55,427 bases of DNA from Shewanella sp. MBTL60-007 (GTDB lineage Bacteria; Pseudomonadota; Gammaproteobacteria; Enterobacterales; Shewanellaceae): contig NZ_BPET01000038.1 of the NCBI RefSeq assembly GCF_019654915.1, forward strand, positions 1-55,427. Direction: 5' to 3'. Each line of letters begins with the position of its first letter. Position 1 is the first letter of the stretch. Below, in pieces: positions 7,411 through 16,005 of the stretch. The notes under the pieces are model-generated. The model ran no database searches, was not told the origin of the DNA, and saw only the letters and a list, made by a program, of their open reading frames with translations. A program made the translations under genes and the position numbers.

Positions 7411-8211
7411 ATGAAGTCTTTACTCCCTTTTGTGTTAGGTACAGTCGTACTAGTTGGTTGTGGTGGCAGTGATAGTAGTGACAATCATGTGTCAGACTCA
7501 ATCATTGCTGAAACGGTAAAGTGTACTAATTTGGCCGAAGGTGGCTTATGTACTCAAAATATTTATGGCGCTTGGGGGCAGATAGATCTGACATGGGCTA
7601 CTTGTAATAGCGTGTATTGTTTTGAGGATGGTACAGCGCCTGCAGAAAGCCCAAGTTTGACACGTTGGCCTGAGGGGGGGCTTATTCCTGTTTATTTCCT
7701 CAACGCTGAAGACCCCCGTTTTACTTACGCAATGAATAAAGCGGAAAGCTTAGTTGGCTATCAGCTATTTGATAGAAAAGGCGTGATCAAGCTGGATATC
7801 AGCGACACGAATAACATTGATTACTCAAGTGTCCCTACGGACTGGGGCTTCATTTGGAGCCAAGGTACCACTGCAGGTAATTGCGGTTCGGGTACCGTAT
7901 CTGTAGGCCCTATGACGACTAACGTTGTCAACCATAGTGTTGGACTTGATTACGGTATCATTCAGCCTATAGGCAATACATTTACTTGGATCAATATCGA
8001 TAGCGGAAGCCCGACCCCAGATCCAAGCTGTACAACCATTGCTGATAACGAAGTTACCCTTCATGAGCTAGGCCATGCTCTTGGCATGAACAACCACTTC
8101 GATGGCTTTGGTAATGGCGGTGCATTTAATCAAAATGCACAGAGGGTATTGCGTACTATCTATAGTAACCCTCCAGGACAGCCTTTTGATGCGTTAAGTA
8201 TCGCACAGTAG
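7411..8211 (+). CDS. Zinc metalloprotease-like lipoprotein with an extended HExxH motif
   Basis: A 266-residue lipoprotein with lipobox LVGC (Cys17) and a Ser/Asp-rich linker. The zinc motif is HELGHALGMNNH at residues 218-229. Metzincins carry HExxHxxGxxH; here the third histidine is one residue further away, or the following Asp231 might be the third ligand. Several cysteines (near residues 38, 46, 61, 67, 160, 207) suggest disulfides, in keeping with a surface or secreted enzyme. ATG 7411 gives a normal lipoprotein signal; ATG 7375, with GGGAAAAG upstream, would add 12 residues and cannot be excluded. It may digest external protein. The family is not one I can name more closely. Confidence 0.7.
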   Translation: MKSLLPFVLGTVVLVGCGGSDSSDNHVSDSIIAETVKCTNLAEGGLCTQNIYGAWGQIDLTWATCNSVYCFEDGTAPAESPSLTRWPEGGLIPVYFLNAEDPRFTYAMNKAESLVGYQLFDRKGVIKLDISDTNNIDYSSVPTDWGFIWSQGTTAGNCGSGTVSVGPMTTNVVNHSVGLDYGIIQPIGNTFTWINIDSGSPTPDPSCTTIADNEVTLHELGHALGMNNHFDGFGNGGAFNQNAQRVLRTIYSNPPGQPFDALSIAQ

Positions 8212-8224
8212 GGGTTAAGGTTAG

Positions 8225-8259
8225 GTGGTCGAATTAGTTAATAGTACTAATTCGACCAC
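8225..8259. terminator. Long hairpin between convergent genes
   Basis: GTGGTCGAATTAGT (8225-8238) pairs perfectly with 8246-8259 across a 7-nt loop. It lies between the protease gene and the end of the Mrp operon. There is no T run on the plus strand, so it may be a bidirectional barrier or mRNA end-protecting structure. Confidence 0.65.
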
Positions 8260-8290
8260 GGTTAACATTTAATTCAGCTCTCAACCTTCC

Positions 8291-9991
8291 CTAGCCAAGA
8301 AAGCCAATAAACAAGTATGACGCTAGGATCACTGCAACCCAAAGCACCATGTTGCCCGATGGGTAAGAGCCCGATAGTAAGCCTCCTAAGCCCTTATGCT
8401 TGTTAGCAATAATGGACTGGTATTGGCTTAGTTTGCCTCGTATCGCTTGGCGTAGCGCCCTATCAAGCTTCCATATTACCGCGAACAACTTGTGTAGCAC
8501 TGAGGGAATGGCGCGCCTGTAGATCCAATCCACATCTAAGTTGGTCGAGCGTAGCTCTGGCGGATACATGCCTCTGAGGTTTAACCAAACAAAGGCTAAG
8601 GCAGAGAAGAATAGCAACTGAGTCTGTGCCAATACGTGGGTTGCATCATAAGGGTTGTAACCCGTGTCATATGGTAGCAGCGAGTATAACGCCGCAGGGT
8701 AGATGCCGATGGCTATACACAAACTGGCAGCGATAAACATGGCGAACAACATATTGCTAGGCGGATCGCTGGCACGCAGCCCCGAGTCGTGGGCGAAGAA
8801 GGCAAAGTAGGGGATCTTGATCCCGGCATGGTGGAACACACCAGCAGAGGCGAATAGCAGCATCAACCAAACCCAGTCGTGTCCGGTTTCAAGGGCGGCA
8901 GACATCACCATAGACTTACTAACGAAGCCGCTAAACAGTGGGAAGGCCGAGATAGAGGCTGCGCCAACGATACACAGAATCGTGGTCTTGGGCATGGTTT
9001 TATACAGGCCGCCGAGATCTGAGCCGTTGATTCGACCTGTCATATGTAGCACTGCGCCCATGCTCATAAACAGCAGGCCTTTAAAGATCACATCGTTAAA
9101 GGCATGGGAAACCGCACCGTTGATTGCCAGTGCGGTACCTATGCCGATGCCGACCACCATAAAGCCAACCTGGTTAATCAGGCTATAGGCCAGCACTCGG
9201 CGCAGATCATTTTCAATCACCGCAAAGAAGATGGGGAAGCAGGTCATGGCTGCGCCAATGTAGATCAGCAGCTCAGTGCCGGGGTAGGCGCGAGCCAGTG
9301 CATAAACGGCCACCTTAGTGGTAAATGCACTGAGGACAACCGTTCCGGTTGGTGTGGCTTCTGGGTAGGCGTCGGTGAGCCAGTTATGGGCAAAAGGAAA
9401 GGCACATTTAATACCAAAGGCGATAAATATCAGCCAGCCAGCGATGCCTTCTAGGCCTATGTAGCTAAAGGCTAGTGAGCCCGTTTCGGCGGCGTAAAAT
9501 AGTGCGCCTACCAGCAAAATGACGCCGGACAGCACTTGAATGATCAGGTAGCGCATACCCGCATGATAGGCGCGAGAGGTTCTGCGCGCCCAGATCAGAA
9601 ATACCGAGGTAAAGGCCAGTAGCTCCCAGAACACAAATAACGTCAGCAGATCGCCCGCAAATACCGCACCTAGCGCACTACCCGCATAGAACATGGTGGC
9701 GACCTGTTGCACGGTATCTTTAACATGTAGTGAGTAGATGATGGAGATGAATGCGGCGATATGAAATACATAGCCGAACATCAGGCTGAGTTTGTCTGCG
9801 CGGTAGGGCACCAACTCATAATCTAAAAACGCCAGCTGTAGGTGAATGCCTTCGGGCACAGTCCACAGGTGCAGTGCGCTAACGAATGGAATGGCCACCA
9901 TTATCGCGCCGCGTAGTTTGCCACGGGTCATTGCAGCAATAAGCCCGCCGATAAAGAACAGGGTAAAGGGCGGTAACTCAAGCATCCACAT
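8291..9991 (-). CDS. Third proton-translocating antiporter-like subunit (MrpA/NuoL/MrpD superfamily), D3
   Basis: A 566-residue polytopic membrane protein of the family shared by Mrp antiporters and complex I NuoL/M/N. It has the transmembrane glutamate motif (GDLLTLFVFWELLAF), the lysine-containing helix (FIAFGIKCAFPFAHNWLTDAYPEATPTGT) and the later lysine (GFVSKSM). The PEATPTGT segment is closer to MrpA/NuoL-type proteins than to its two operon siblings. The C-terminus has a charged amphipathic segment and a last hydrophobic helix, reminiscent of the lateral helix of NuoL, though shorter than true MrpA (about 770-950 residues). ATG 9991 follows AGGTGA and overlaps the preceding gene by 14 nt. 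It is the last gene of the operon. Confidence 0.8.
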   Translation of the reverse strand: MWMLELPPFTLFFIGGLIAAMTRGKLRGAIMVAIPFVSALHLWTVPEGIHLQLAFLDYELVPYRADKLSLMFGYVFHIAAFISIIYSLHVKDTVQQVATMFYAGSALGAVFAGDLLTLFVFWELLAFTSVFLIWARRTSRAYHAGMRYLIIQVLSGVILLVGALFYAAETGSLAFSYIGLEGIAGWLIFIAFGIKCAFPFAHNWLTDAYPEATPTGTVVLSAFTTKVAVYALARAYPGTELLIYIGAAMTCFPIFFAVIENDLRRVLAYSLINQVGFMVVGIGIGTALAINGAVSHAFNDVIFKGLLFMSMGAVLHMTGRINGSDLGGLYKTMPKTTILCIVGAASISAFPLFSGFVSKSMVMSAALETGHDWVWLMLLFASAGVFHHAGIKIPYFAFFAHDSGLRASDPPSNMLFAMFIAASLCIAIGIYPAALYSLLPYDTGYNPYDATHVLAQTQLLFFSALAFVWLNLRGMYPPELRSTNLDVDWIYRRAIPSVLHKLFAVIWKLDRALRQAIRGKLSQYQSIIANKHKGLGGLLSGSYPSGNMVLWVAVILASYLFIGFLG

Positions 9992-10364
9992 GGTGATCAC
10001 CTATTTTTTTATTTTGAGTCTGATTGCTTGCACCTGTGTGGGTGTTTTCATCAGTGGTTTTTTCTAAATGGCCTTCACTATTGTTGTCACTAAGACTGTC
10101 ATTGGAATCGTCATAATAGTCTTCTGAGCGCATCAGAAAGGTTCGCATCCAGCGTGCTACGAGTACTAAGATGACACAGCCGACAAAGCCATAGATGGGG
10201 TAGAAAAGCGGCAGGTTCTCCCAGCTATGATAGACATGGCGATGAATGACAAAATCAAGCACCACAAGCAGCGTGCAACATGCATACAGAAGATACAAAA
10301 TACGGTTGACGTTTTTGGGGTTATCAAAGAGATACTGCTTGTTCTGTTTCTGGTTACTGTCCAT
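9978..10364 (-). CDS. Small two-helix membrane protein of the Mrp operon, unknown function
   Basis: A 128-residue protein with two hydrophobic helices (about residues 22-42 and 54-72) and a polar, Asp/Ser/Asn-rich tail of about 50 residues (DDSNDSLSDNNSEGH) that should be disordered. It resembles none of the seven classical Mrp subunits. It overlaps its upstream neighbour by 11 nt and its downstream neighbour by 14 nt and has its own GGGAG site, so it is surely part of the complex's operon. It may be an assembly or scaffold subunit. Confidence 0.75.
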   Translation of the reverse strand: MDSNQKQNKQYLFDNPKNVNRILYLLYACCTLLVVLDFVIHRHVYHSWENLPLFYPIYGFVGCVILVLVARWMRTFLMRSEDYYDDSNDSLSDNNSEGHLEKTTDENTHTGASNQTQNKKIGDHHVDA

Positions 10365-11844
10365 GGCTGACTCCCGGTACCGTTAAGATGGTTTTTGCCA
10401 ACTCATAGAGGGGTTGTGGATAGAGAAATAAAATAAGGCAACCTAAGGTGGTGATGGTGATTGCGATTAATGACACCAGCGGTGCCTCCTTGATCCCAGC
10501 TTTTGCCACAGGCTGATCCTTACCAGAGAAAAAGGCATGGTATGGAATAGGTAGCAGATAGGCGATATTGAGCAGTGAGCTGACCATCAGTACCATCATA
10601 ATGATCCAATGTTCGGTTTCCATAGTGCCCATTAACAGGTACCACTTACTCCACGTGCCGCCCGCTGGGGGAACACCTATGATACTCAAACTGGCGACAA
10701 AAAATGCTGCCATGGTGATAGGCATAGCAAAGCCTAGGCCGCGCATTTCACTCACTTTGGATTTATGGCTCGCCACCAGAATGGCGCCAGCACAGAAAAA
10801 CAGGGTGATTTTGCCAAAGGCGTGGGTGGCAATGTGCATTGAGCTTCCGATCACCCCTGATGAGGTGGCCAGCAGTGCGCCTATGGTGATGTAACCCAGT
10901 TGACTCACCGTCGAGTAGGCGAGTCGCGCCTTTAGGTTGTCTTGGCGCATCGCCACGATGGAGGCCAGCAATACCGATGCCGCAGCTAAATAGAGTAGAA
11001 ACTCGGTCGTTGGCAGTGTTGGCAGTAGCTCGATACCAAAGATAAACACGCAAACTTTTAAGACGGTGAACACTCCGGCCTTGACCACAGCTACGGCATG
11101 CAACAAGGCACTTACCGGTGTTGGCGCCACCATAGCGGCGGGTAGCCAGCGATGGAACGGCATGATTGCGGCTTTACCAATGCCAAACACAAACAGTACC
11201 AGTATGGCGCCCAGCAAACTGGTATCCACATCGGTGTGAAATACGCCGCCAGGTTTAAAGTCCAAGGTGCCGGCTACAAACCAGGTCAAGACAATCGCCA
11301 GCAAGAAAAAGGCGATGGAGGTGCCGATTAAAATGCCTAAGTAGACTCGCCCACCTTGCTTGGCCTTTTCTGTGCCTGCGTGGGTCACTAAAGGATAGGT
11401 GGACAGGGTTAACACTTCGTAGAAGATAAAGAGCGTGAACAGGTTGGCCGAAAATGCCAGCCCCATGACTGCGCTTATGGCTAGCGCGAAGCAGAGGTAA
11501 AAACGGGTTTGATTTTCCTCGCCGTGGCCACGCATATACCCAATGGCATAAAGGGTGGTAATGAGCCAGAGAAAGCTAGCAATTAGGGCGAACAGCATCC
11601 CTAAGGGCTCGACCACAAAACTCATAGCCAAACCTGGCATCAGGTGCCACCAAAACACCTCGATAGATGCACCAGCACTAAGCCCTTGATATAGGTTTAT
11701 CACGCAGAAAAGTACCACAAGGCTGATGCTTATCGTTACAGCCTCACGGAGATTGGGGTGCTTCCCCGTAGCCCAGATCGCCAGTGTCGCGATCAGAGGC
11801 AAGATAATGGTTAGCTGCAGCAACAGCTCCAAAGATAGATTCAT
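10354..11844 (-). CDS. MrpD-like proton antiporter subunit, D2
   Basis: A 496-residue polytopic protein of the MrpD/NuoN-like superfamily. Charged transmembrane residues expected for proton transfer are present: glutamate in LFTLFIFYEVLTLSTYP, lysine in FVFGIGKAAIMPFHRWLPAA, histidine in ALLHAVAVVKAG, and a later lysine in GGTWSKWYLL. The arrangement supports a working proton channel module. Its ATG overlaps the stop of D1 (ATGA). It is a second MrpD-type paralogue in the same operon, which standard seven-gene Mrp loci lack. Confidence 0.85.
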   Translation of the reverse strand: MNLSLELLLQLTIILPLIATLAIWATGKHPNLREAVTISISLVVLFCVINLYQGLSAGASIEVFWWHLMPGLAMSFVVEPLGMLFALIASFLWLITTLYAIGYMRGHGEENQTRFYLCFALAISAVMGLAFSANLFTLFIFYEVLTLSTYPLVTHAGTEKAKQGGRVYLGILIGTSIAFFLLAIVLTWFVAGTLDFKPGGVFHTDVDTSLLGAILVLFVFGIGKAAIMPFHRWLPAAMVAPTPVSALLHAVAVVKAGVFTVLKVCVFIFGIELLPTLPTTEFLLYLAAASVLLASIVAMRQDNLKARLAYSTVSQLGYITIGALLATSSGVIGSSMHIATHAFGKITLFFCAGAILVASHKSKVSEMRGLGFAMPITMAAFFVASLSIIGVPPAGGTWSKWYLLMGTMETEHWIIMMVLMVSSLLNIAYLLPIPYHAFFSGKDQPVAKAGIKEAPLVSLIAITITTLGCLILFLYPQPLYELAKTILTVPGVSHGQ

Positions 11845-13319
11845 GGGTTAATTCCAAACAAACTTTGAGAGGCCGCCTGTGCCACTTGCACACTAAGGCG
11901 GGTATCGATGCCAAAATAGATGTTGGCCAGTACCAGTGCCCAAATTGGCGCGAGGAAGGTCCAAGGGGCTTCCTTGACTGGTTCACGACCCGGTAACGGG
12001 GGCTTGAAGTAGGCTGTTTCAACGATTCGCCATATATAAACGACTGCCAGCAGTGATCCCAGTAGTACGAGTACTGCCACTGGCCACATACCTACCTCAA
12101 TCGCAGCAAGGAGTAGATACCACTTGCTGATAAAACCGACAGTCAGTGGCACGCCAATCAAACTTAATCCGCCAACCACAATAGCTGCCATGGTGAGAGG
12201 CATCTGGCGTCCTAGCCCTTGGAATTGGCTAAGTTGTACGCTGCCGATGCGGTACATCACCGCGCCTAACGCCAAAAACAGCGCGCTCTTCATTAAGGCG
12301 TGATTAAATAGGTGCAGCAGGGTAGCCATAAGTCCTGTGCTGGTATTGATGGCATAACCAATGATCATATAGCCAACTTGAGCGATGCTCGAATAGGCAA
12401 AGATATGTTTAACATTGGTTTTATATATCGCTGCCGTAGAAGCGGCGAATATGCCAACCAGCCCGAGAACCATAAATAAGTTCTGCAGGGGTAGGATGGA
12501 GAAGGACAGCTCAATACCGAATATCGTATAGGTGATACGGATCAGTAGATAAACGGCCACTTTAGTCGCCGTGGCAGCGAGAAAAGCGGTCACGATTGAA
12601 GGGGCATAGGCGTAGGCGTTAGGTAACCACAGGTGCAGTGGGAACAGTGCCAACTTTAAACAGACCCCGACGATCAAGAATGCAAATGCGGCAAATAGGG
12701 TGCGTGTTTGCTCAACCTCAGGTAGTCGATTGGCGAGATCATCCATATTTAGCGTGCCCGTCATTTGATAGAGCAGGCCGACGCCGATCAAGATAAAGGT
12801 CGCACCGATAGTCCCCATGATCAGATATTGATAAGCGGCCCAAAGAGCGCGTCTATCCTTGCCCAAAGCAATCAGCGCGTAGCCCGATAGCGAGGAGATC
12901 TCTAAAAATACGAATACATTAAATAGATCACCTGTGGCGACGATGCCGAACATCCCCGTTAATGACAGTAGGTAAAGGCTATAAAACAGCGTGTGACGCT
13001 CTTTAGGTAGCTCTTTTTGAAGACTGGTTTGTGCTGCAAACAGGACTATTGTACTAATAGTTGAGATGATCAGCAGTAAAAGGGCATTGAGCTCATCGAT
13101 GCGATATTCGATCCCCCAAGGCGCATCCCAACCACCGAGTTGATAGATAATGGTGCCGGAGCTCATCACCTGTTGCAGTAGGGCAATACTGGTTAGGCAG
13201 GAAAAGCCGCTCACTAAGAGGGCAAACAGCCACACCAGTCTGGAGCGATCAAGGAACCAGCATAGCGGCGCTGCCATCAGTGGCACAACGACTTGTAAAA
13301 TAGGCAGATGGGCTAACAC
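11841..13319 (-). CDS. mrpD: MrpD-like Na+/H+ antiporter subunit, D1
   Basis: A 492-residue polytopic membrane protein with the hallmarks of MrpD: glutamate in GDLFNVFVFLEISSLSGY, lysine in VGVCLKLALFPLHLWLPNAY, a second lysine in TATKVAVYLL, and FISKWYLL late in the chain. MrpD pairs with MrpA in classical complexes to carry protons against Na+ export. GTG 13319 is preceded by GAGGA and overlaps mrpC by 7 nt; its placement right after mrpC is the classical order. Of the three antiporter-like subunits here this one is the most MrpD-like. Confidence 0.88.
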   Translation of the reverse strand: MLAHLPILQVVVPLMAAPLCWFLDRSRLVWLFALLVSGFSCLTSIALLQQVMSSGTIIYQLGGWDAPWGIEYRIDELNALLLLIISTISTIVLFAAQTSLQKELPKERHTLFYSLYLLSLTGMFGIVATGDLFNVFVFLEISSLSGYALIALGKDRRALWAAYQYLIMGTIGATFILIGVGLLYQMTGTLNMDDLANRLPEVEQTRTLFAAFAFLIVGVCLKLALFPLHLWLPNAYAYAPSIVTAFLAATATKVAVYLLIRITYTIFGIELSFSILPLQNLFMVLGLVGIFAASTAAIYKTNVKHIFAYSSIAQVGYMIIGYAINTSTGLMATLLHLFNHALMKSALFLALGAVMYRIGSVQLSQFQGLGRQMPLTMAAIVVGGLSLIGVPLTVGFISKWYLLLAAIEVGMWPVAVLVLLGSLLAVVYIWRIVETAYFKPPLPGREPVKEAPWTFLAPIWALVLANIYFGIDTRLSVQVAQAASQSLFGINP

Positions 13320-13681
13320 TTTGAATTATCCTCGGTAAGCTGATCTTGGATTTGAATCTCATCTTCTTCTATAGAGCCATAAGCCTCTTTTATCCTTACG
13401 GCCAATGCTAGTCCTAGCGCAGTGGTTGCAATACCGACCACAATCGCGGTGAGAATAAGCACATGGGGGAGAGGGTTAGAGTAACGGCTTACGCCTTCGG
13501 CTAAGATAGGGGCACTACCGCTATCGACATTGCCTATACTGATATAAAAGATGAAAACCGAGGTTTGAAAAATCGTTAGGCCAACCAGCTTTTTGATCAG
13601 ATTGCCATGGGCGATAACGATATAAAAACCGATCATCATCAGCAATACCACGATCCAGTAGTTATAGAGTCCGAGTACCAT
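13313..13681 (-). CDS. mrpC: Mrp antiporter subunit C (NuoK-like)
   Basis: A 122-residue protein with three transmembrane helices, the size and pattern of MrpC/MnhC, homologous to NuoK. Family features include the IGFYIVIAHGNLIKKLVGL segment and NPLPHVLILTAIVVGIATTALGLAL near residue 70-95. The C-terminal 20 residues are acidic. Its ATG overlaps the mrpB stop (TAATG), with GGGGAAG upstream. Confidence 0.93.
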   Translation of the reverse strand: MVLGLYNYWIVVLLMMIGFYIVIAHGNLIKKLVGLTIFQTSVFIFYISIGNVDSGSAPILAEGVSRYSNPLPHVLILTAIVVGIATTALGLALAVRIKEAYGSIEEDEIQIQDQLTEDNSKC

Positions 13682-14745
13682 TACTTCCCCTCGACGTTGT
13701 TGAGTTCTGTACTGTTCAGCTTAAGACTGTTCTGTTCAGGACTACTTATTAGTTCTGAACTGCTGAGTTCAGGACTGCTCTGTTGGGCTTCTCTGCGGCC
13801 TGCAAAGTTGAAAAAGATAATGATCATCACCGAGGCGACGGTGCAGCCTACTCCGAGTTCGATCAGCAGAATGCCTAAGTGCTGCCCTGCAATCGGATCT
13901 TCTGCTAATACGTTGTAATCTAAGAAGTTGCCGCCATTAAATAGCGAGACCATGCCAACGCTAGCGTATAGTAGAAGTCCGAGAGCTGCGAGTAGCTGGA
14001 ACAGGGATAGGCTAAAGATACGTTTGGCATTATCTAAGCCGAATAACATGGCGTAGAGGATGATTGCAGCGGCAAAAATTACCCCAGCTTGGAACCCACC
14101 GCCAGGGCCAAAGTCGCCATGGAACTGCACATAGAGTGCAAACAATAGGATGATAGGGATCAATGCTTTGCTAATCACGCGGAGCACGATATGTTGCTTA
14201 TACATCTGCTCTTTGCCGGACTCTTCTACGAGGTAAGGTTTACGACGTTGCGGCAAGGCCAACAGCGACAACACCCCAATGCCAGCAGTAAAGATAACAG
14301 CGACCTCGCCTAAGGTGTCAAATGCTCGGTAGCTCGCCAGTACCGAGGTGACAATATTAGGCACGCCGACCTCCTGCATAGAATCGTTAATGTAGCGAGG
14401 TGCAACATGTTGATGAACAGGCGCATCAAAACTGCCAAAGTAGGGCATATCTAAGGTGCCGTAAATCAGCATTCCACCTGTGATAAGTACCACAAGTAAA
14501 GCCAGTAAAGGTTTGTGACGCTTAGGCGCCTCGGCTCGGCCTGTCATAGTGATGGCTGCCAGCATCAGTAAACCGGATATACCAGCGCCCACAGAGGCTT
14601 CGGTAAAGGCTACATCCACTGCATCTAATACAACAAAGAAGCTTGCGGATAGTAAGCCATAGATCCCCGTCAACATAACCACGGCCAGCAGATCTTTTGT
14701 CCGAACAATGGCGATAGCAATCACGACGAGAAAGCTTAATAGCAC
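13681..14745 (-). CDS. mrpB: Fusion of DUF4040 (MbhD/E-like) and MrpB/MnhB domains
   Basis: A 354-residue membrane protein. Residues 1-70 match the DUF4040 type, equivalent to the C-terminal part of MrpA or to MbhD (FVVLDAVDVAFTEASVGAGISG). The middle carries an MbhE-like segment (EVGVPNIVTSVLASYRAFDTLGE). Residues about 185-320 are MnhB-like (FHGDFGPGGGFQAGVIFAAA, HLGILLIELGVG). Thus pieces of MrpA are joined to MrpB while a full-length MrpA is missing from the operon. GTG 14745 lacks a Shine-Dalgarno. An in-frame ATC at 14766, 8 nt after GGGAGGG, would give the family-like N-terminus IETLVDVVLL and may be the true start. Five Ser-rich pentapeptide repeats end the protein. Confidence 0.85.
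   Translation of the reverse strand: MLLSFLVVIAIAIVRTKDLLAVVMLTGIYGLLSASFFVVLDAVDVAFTEASVGAGISGLLMLAAITMTGRAEAPKRHKPLLALLVVLITGGMLIYGTLDMPYFGSFDAPVHQHVAPRYINDSMQEVGVPNIVTSVLASYRAFDTLGEVAVIFTAGIGVLSLLALPQRRKPYLVEESGKEQMYKQHIVLRVISKALIPIILLFALYVQFHGDFGPGGGFQAGVIFAAAIILYAMLFGLDNAKRIFSLSLFQLLAALGLLLYASVGMVSLFNGGNFLDYNVLAEDPIAGQHLGILLIELGVGCTVASVMIIIFFNFAGRREAQQSSPELSSSELISSPEQNSLKLNSTELNNVEGK
13702..13779 (-). repeat. Pentapeptide-coding repeat in the mrpB tail
   Basis: Five degenerate 15-bp units (one 18 bp) encode SSPEL, SSSELI, SSPEQ, NSLKL and NSTEL just before the stop. The tail is outside the conserved membrane domain and was probably made by local duplication. Confidence 0.7.
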
Positions 14746-14753
14746 GACATCAA

Positions 14754-15095
14754 CTAAGGTTTCGATGGCTTGTTCCCTCCCTTGTTGGTTGGCTCGTAGA
14801 GCACTGGATCTAAGTTGTTACGCAGAGCGGCTTTGGCCAGAGCATGACTTGCTGCAGGGTTAATCAATAGTGTGAACAGTAAGATCATCATCAACTTAAG
14901 TAGTACCACCCCATGAGGGGTTTGTAGCATCAGACCGATGAGGATCATTCCAGCCCCTAAGGTATCGGTGACGCCTACTGCGTGCATGCGGGTATAAAAA
15001 TCTGGGAAGCGCAAGATGCCAATACCGCCGGATAGACAGAGAAAACTACCGAGCAGCAAACATAAGCCACTAGCGATCTCGAGTAAGAGGTTCAT
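14754..15095 (-). CDS. mrpG: Mrp antiporter subunit G
   Basis: A 113-residue protein with three hydrophobic helices, matching MrpG/MnhG: GSFLCLSGGIGILRFPDFYTRMHAVGVTDTLGAG is the family signature (split here as GILRFPDFYTRMHA and TDTLGAG), followed by LLINPAASHALAKAA. The C-terminal 25 residues are polar. Its ATG overlaps the mrpF stop (ATGA). A purine-rich GGGAGGG inside its last codons probably serves as ribosome binding site for the next gene. Confidence 0.93.
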   Translation of the reverse strand: MNLLLEIASGLCLLLGSFLCLSGGIGILRFPDFYTRMHAVGVTDTLGAGMILIGLMLQTPHGVVLLKLMMILLFTLLINPAASHALAKAALRNNLDPVLYEPTNKGGNKPSKP

Positions 15096-15391
15096 CGTTT
15101 ATCCTTCTTGATTGATGCTGCCTCTGGACGCTGGTGATTAAATTCAGCAGAGTCAGAAAAGCGCAGTACGCCGATAACACTAATAAAGTTGATTAGGGCG
15201 TATACTAGGGCGATATCCAAAAATTCGGGCCGCCCCATTAAAAAGCCCAGTACAGAGATCAGTAGCACCGTTTTGGTGCCAAACATATTGAACGCTAAGA
15301 TCCGGTCATACAGTGTGGGCCCCGCTATGCAGCGAATGATAGCGAGGAGCATGACAACGAGAATTGCGATAGTGGCTGCAGTTAACATCAT
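15092..15391 (-). CDS. mrpF: Mrp antiporter subunit F
   Basis: A 99-residue protein with three transmembrane helices and the MrpF motif RCIAGPTLYDRILAFN near residue 20-35, followed by DIALVYALINFISVIGVLRF. The C-terminus is charged. The start overlaps the mrpE stop and is preceded by GGAAAA. It sits in the usual E-F-G order. Confidence 0.93.
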   Translation of the reverse strand: MMLTAATIAILVVMLLAIIRCIAGPTLYDRILAFNMFGTKTVLLISVLGFLMGRPEFLDIALVYALINFISVIGVLRFSDSAEFNHQRPEAASIKKDKR

Positions 15392-15921
15392 TTTTCCAAT
15401 TCAGTGACCCGGCGATCCATTTTGCCGGCTTTTAAGGTATCGATATTTTCCTTGCTCAAGGCGTGGATGATGACTTGATCATCGACTAGGCCTACCGCTA
15501 CAGTACCCGGCGTTAAGGTAATGGAGTTGGCGTAGATAACCTTGGTGAGATCAGTGCTCTGAGTGGCGTCTATGGTGGCAAGTGTTGGCGAGATGCTGCT
15601 ATTGCCAAGCCAAACCTGTTTAACCACAGAAATATTGGCGATGACGATCTCTTTTGCTAGCCATAACATGTAGCCGGGCATTTTGGCTGAAAGGTGAATT
15701 GGTAGAGACTCATGGTCGACCACATCCATCCTGTGTGCAATATAGAGGACTAGCAGGATAGAGCCGCCCCCCAATGATAGCAGCAGTGGATTGCTGTAAT
15801 TTGAGTTAATCCACCAAAAGAGAGACAGGGTTAAGCAGAGGCCAAGTGTATGGCTCGGCAATAACTTGGGTTTCTTATTGGGTGTTAATTTCTCTAATAT
15901 TTTATCTTCATTGATGCTCAT
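15388..15921 (-). CDS. mrpE: Mrp antiporter subunit E
   Basis: A 177-residue protein: a polar N-terminal 30 residues, two closely spaced hydrophobic helices (about 35-70), then the conserved MrpE cytoplasmic domain with WLAKEIVIANISVVKQVW and NSITLTPGTVAVGL. MrpE lies at the membrane edge of the complex. ATG 15921 has AAGG 8 nt upstream; a longer frame from 15969 lacks such a site. It is the first gene of the antiporter operon and starts 84 bp after the Rap1a-like gene on the same strand, so the operon promoter lies in that gap or upstream of 16437. Confidence 0.9.
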   Translation of the reverse strand: MSINEDKILEKLTPNKKPKLLPSHTLGLCLTLSLFWWINSNYSNPLLLSLGGGSILLVLYIAHRMDVVDHESLPIHLSAKMPGYMLWLAKEIVIANISVVKQVWLGNSSISPTLATIDATQSTDLTKVIYANSITLTPGTVAVGLVDDQVIIHALSKENIDTLKAGKMDRRVTELEK

Positions 15922-16005
15922 TTTTCTTACCTTTACCAATAGGTTTATTGGGTTGGCTAGGCAGCACATGTAGTGCCATTACTGCTATCTATGGCTTTCA
16001 GTGGT

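Noticed and set aside
9104..9454. Plus-strand open frame inside the antiporter D3 gene
   Set aside because: It is fully antisense to a conserved subunit; its composition reflects the complementary strand and it lacks a ribosome binding site.
10763..11053. Second minus-strand frame inside D2
   Set aside because: Out-of-frame shadow of a conserved membrane protein with no start signal.
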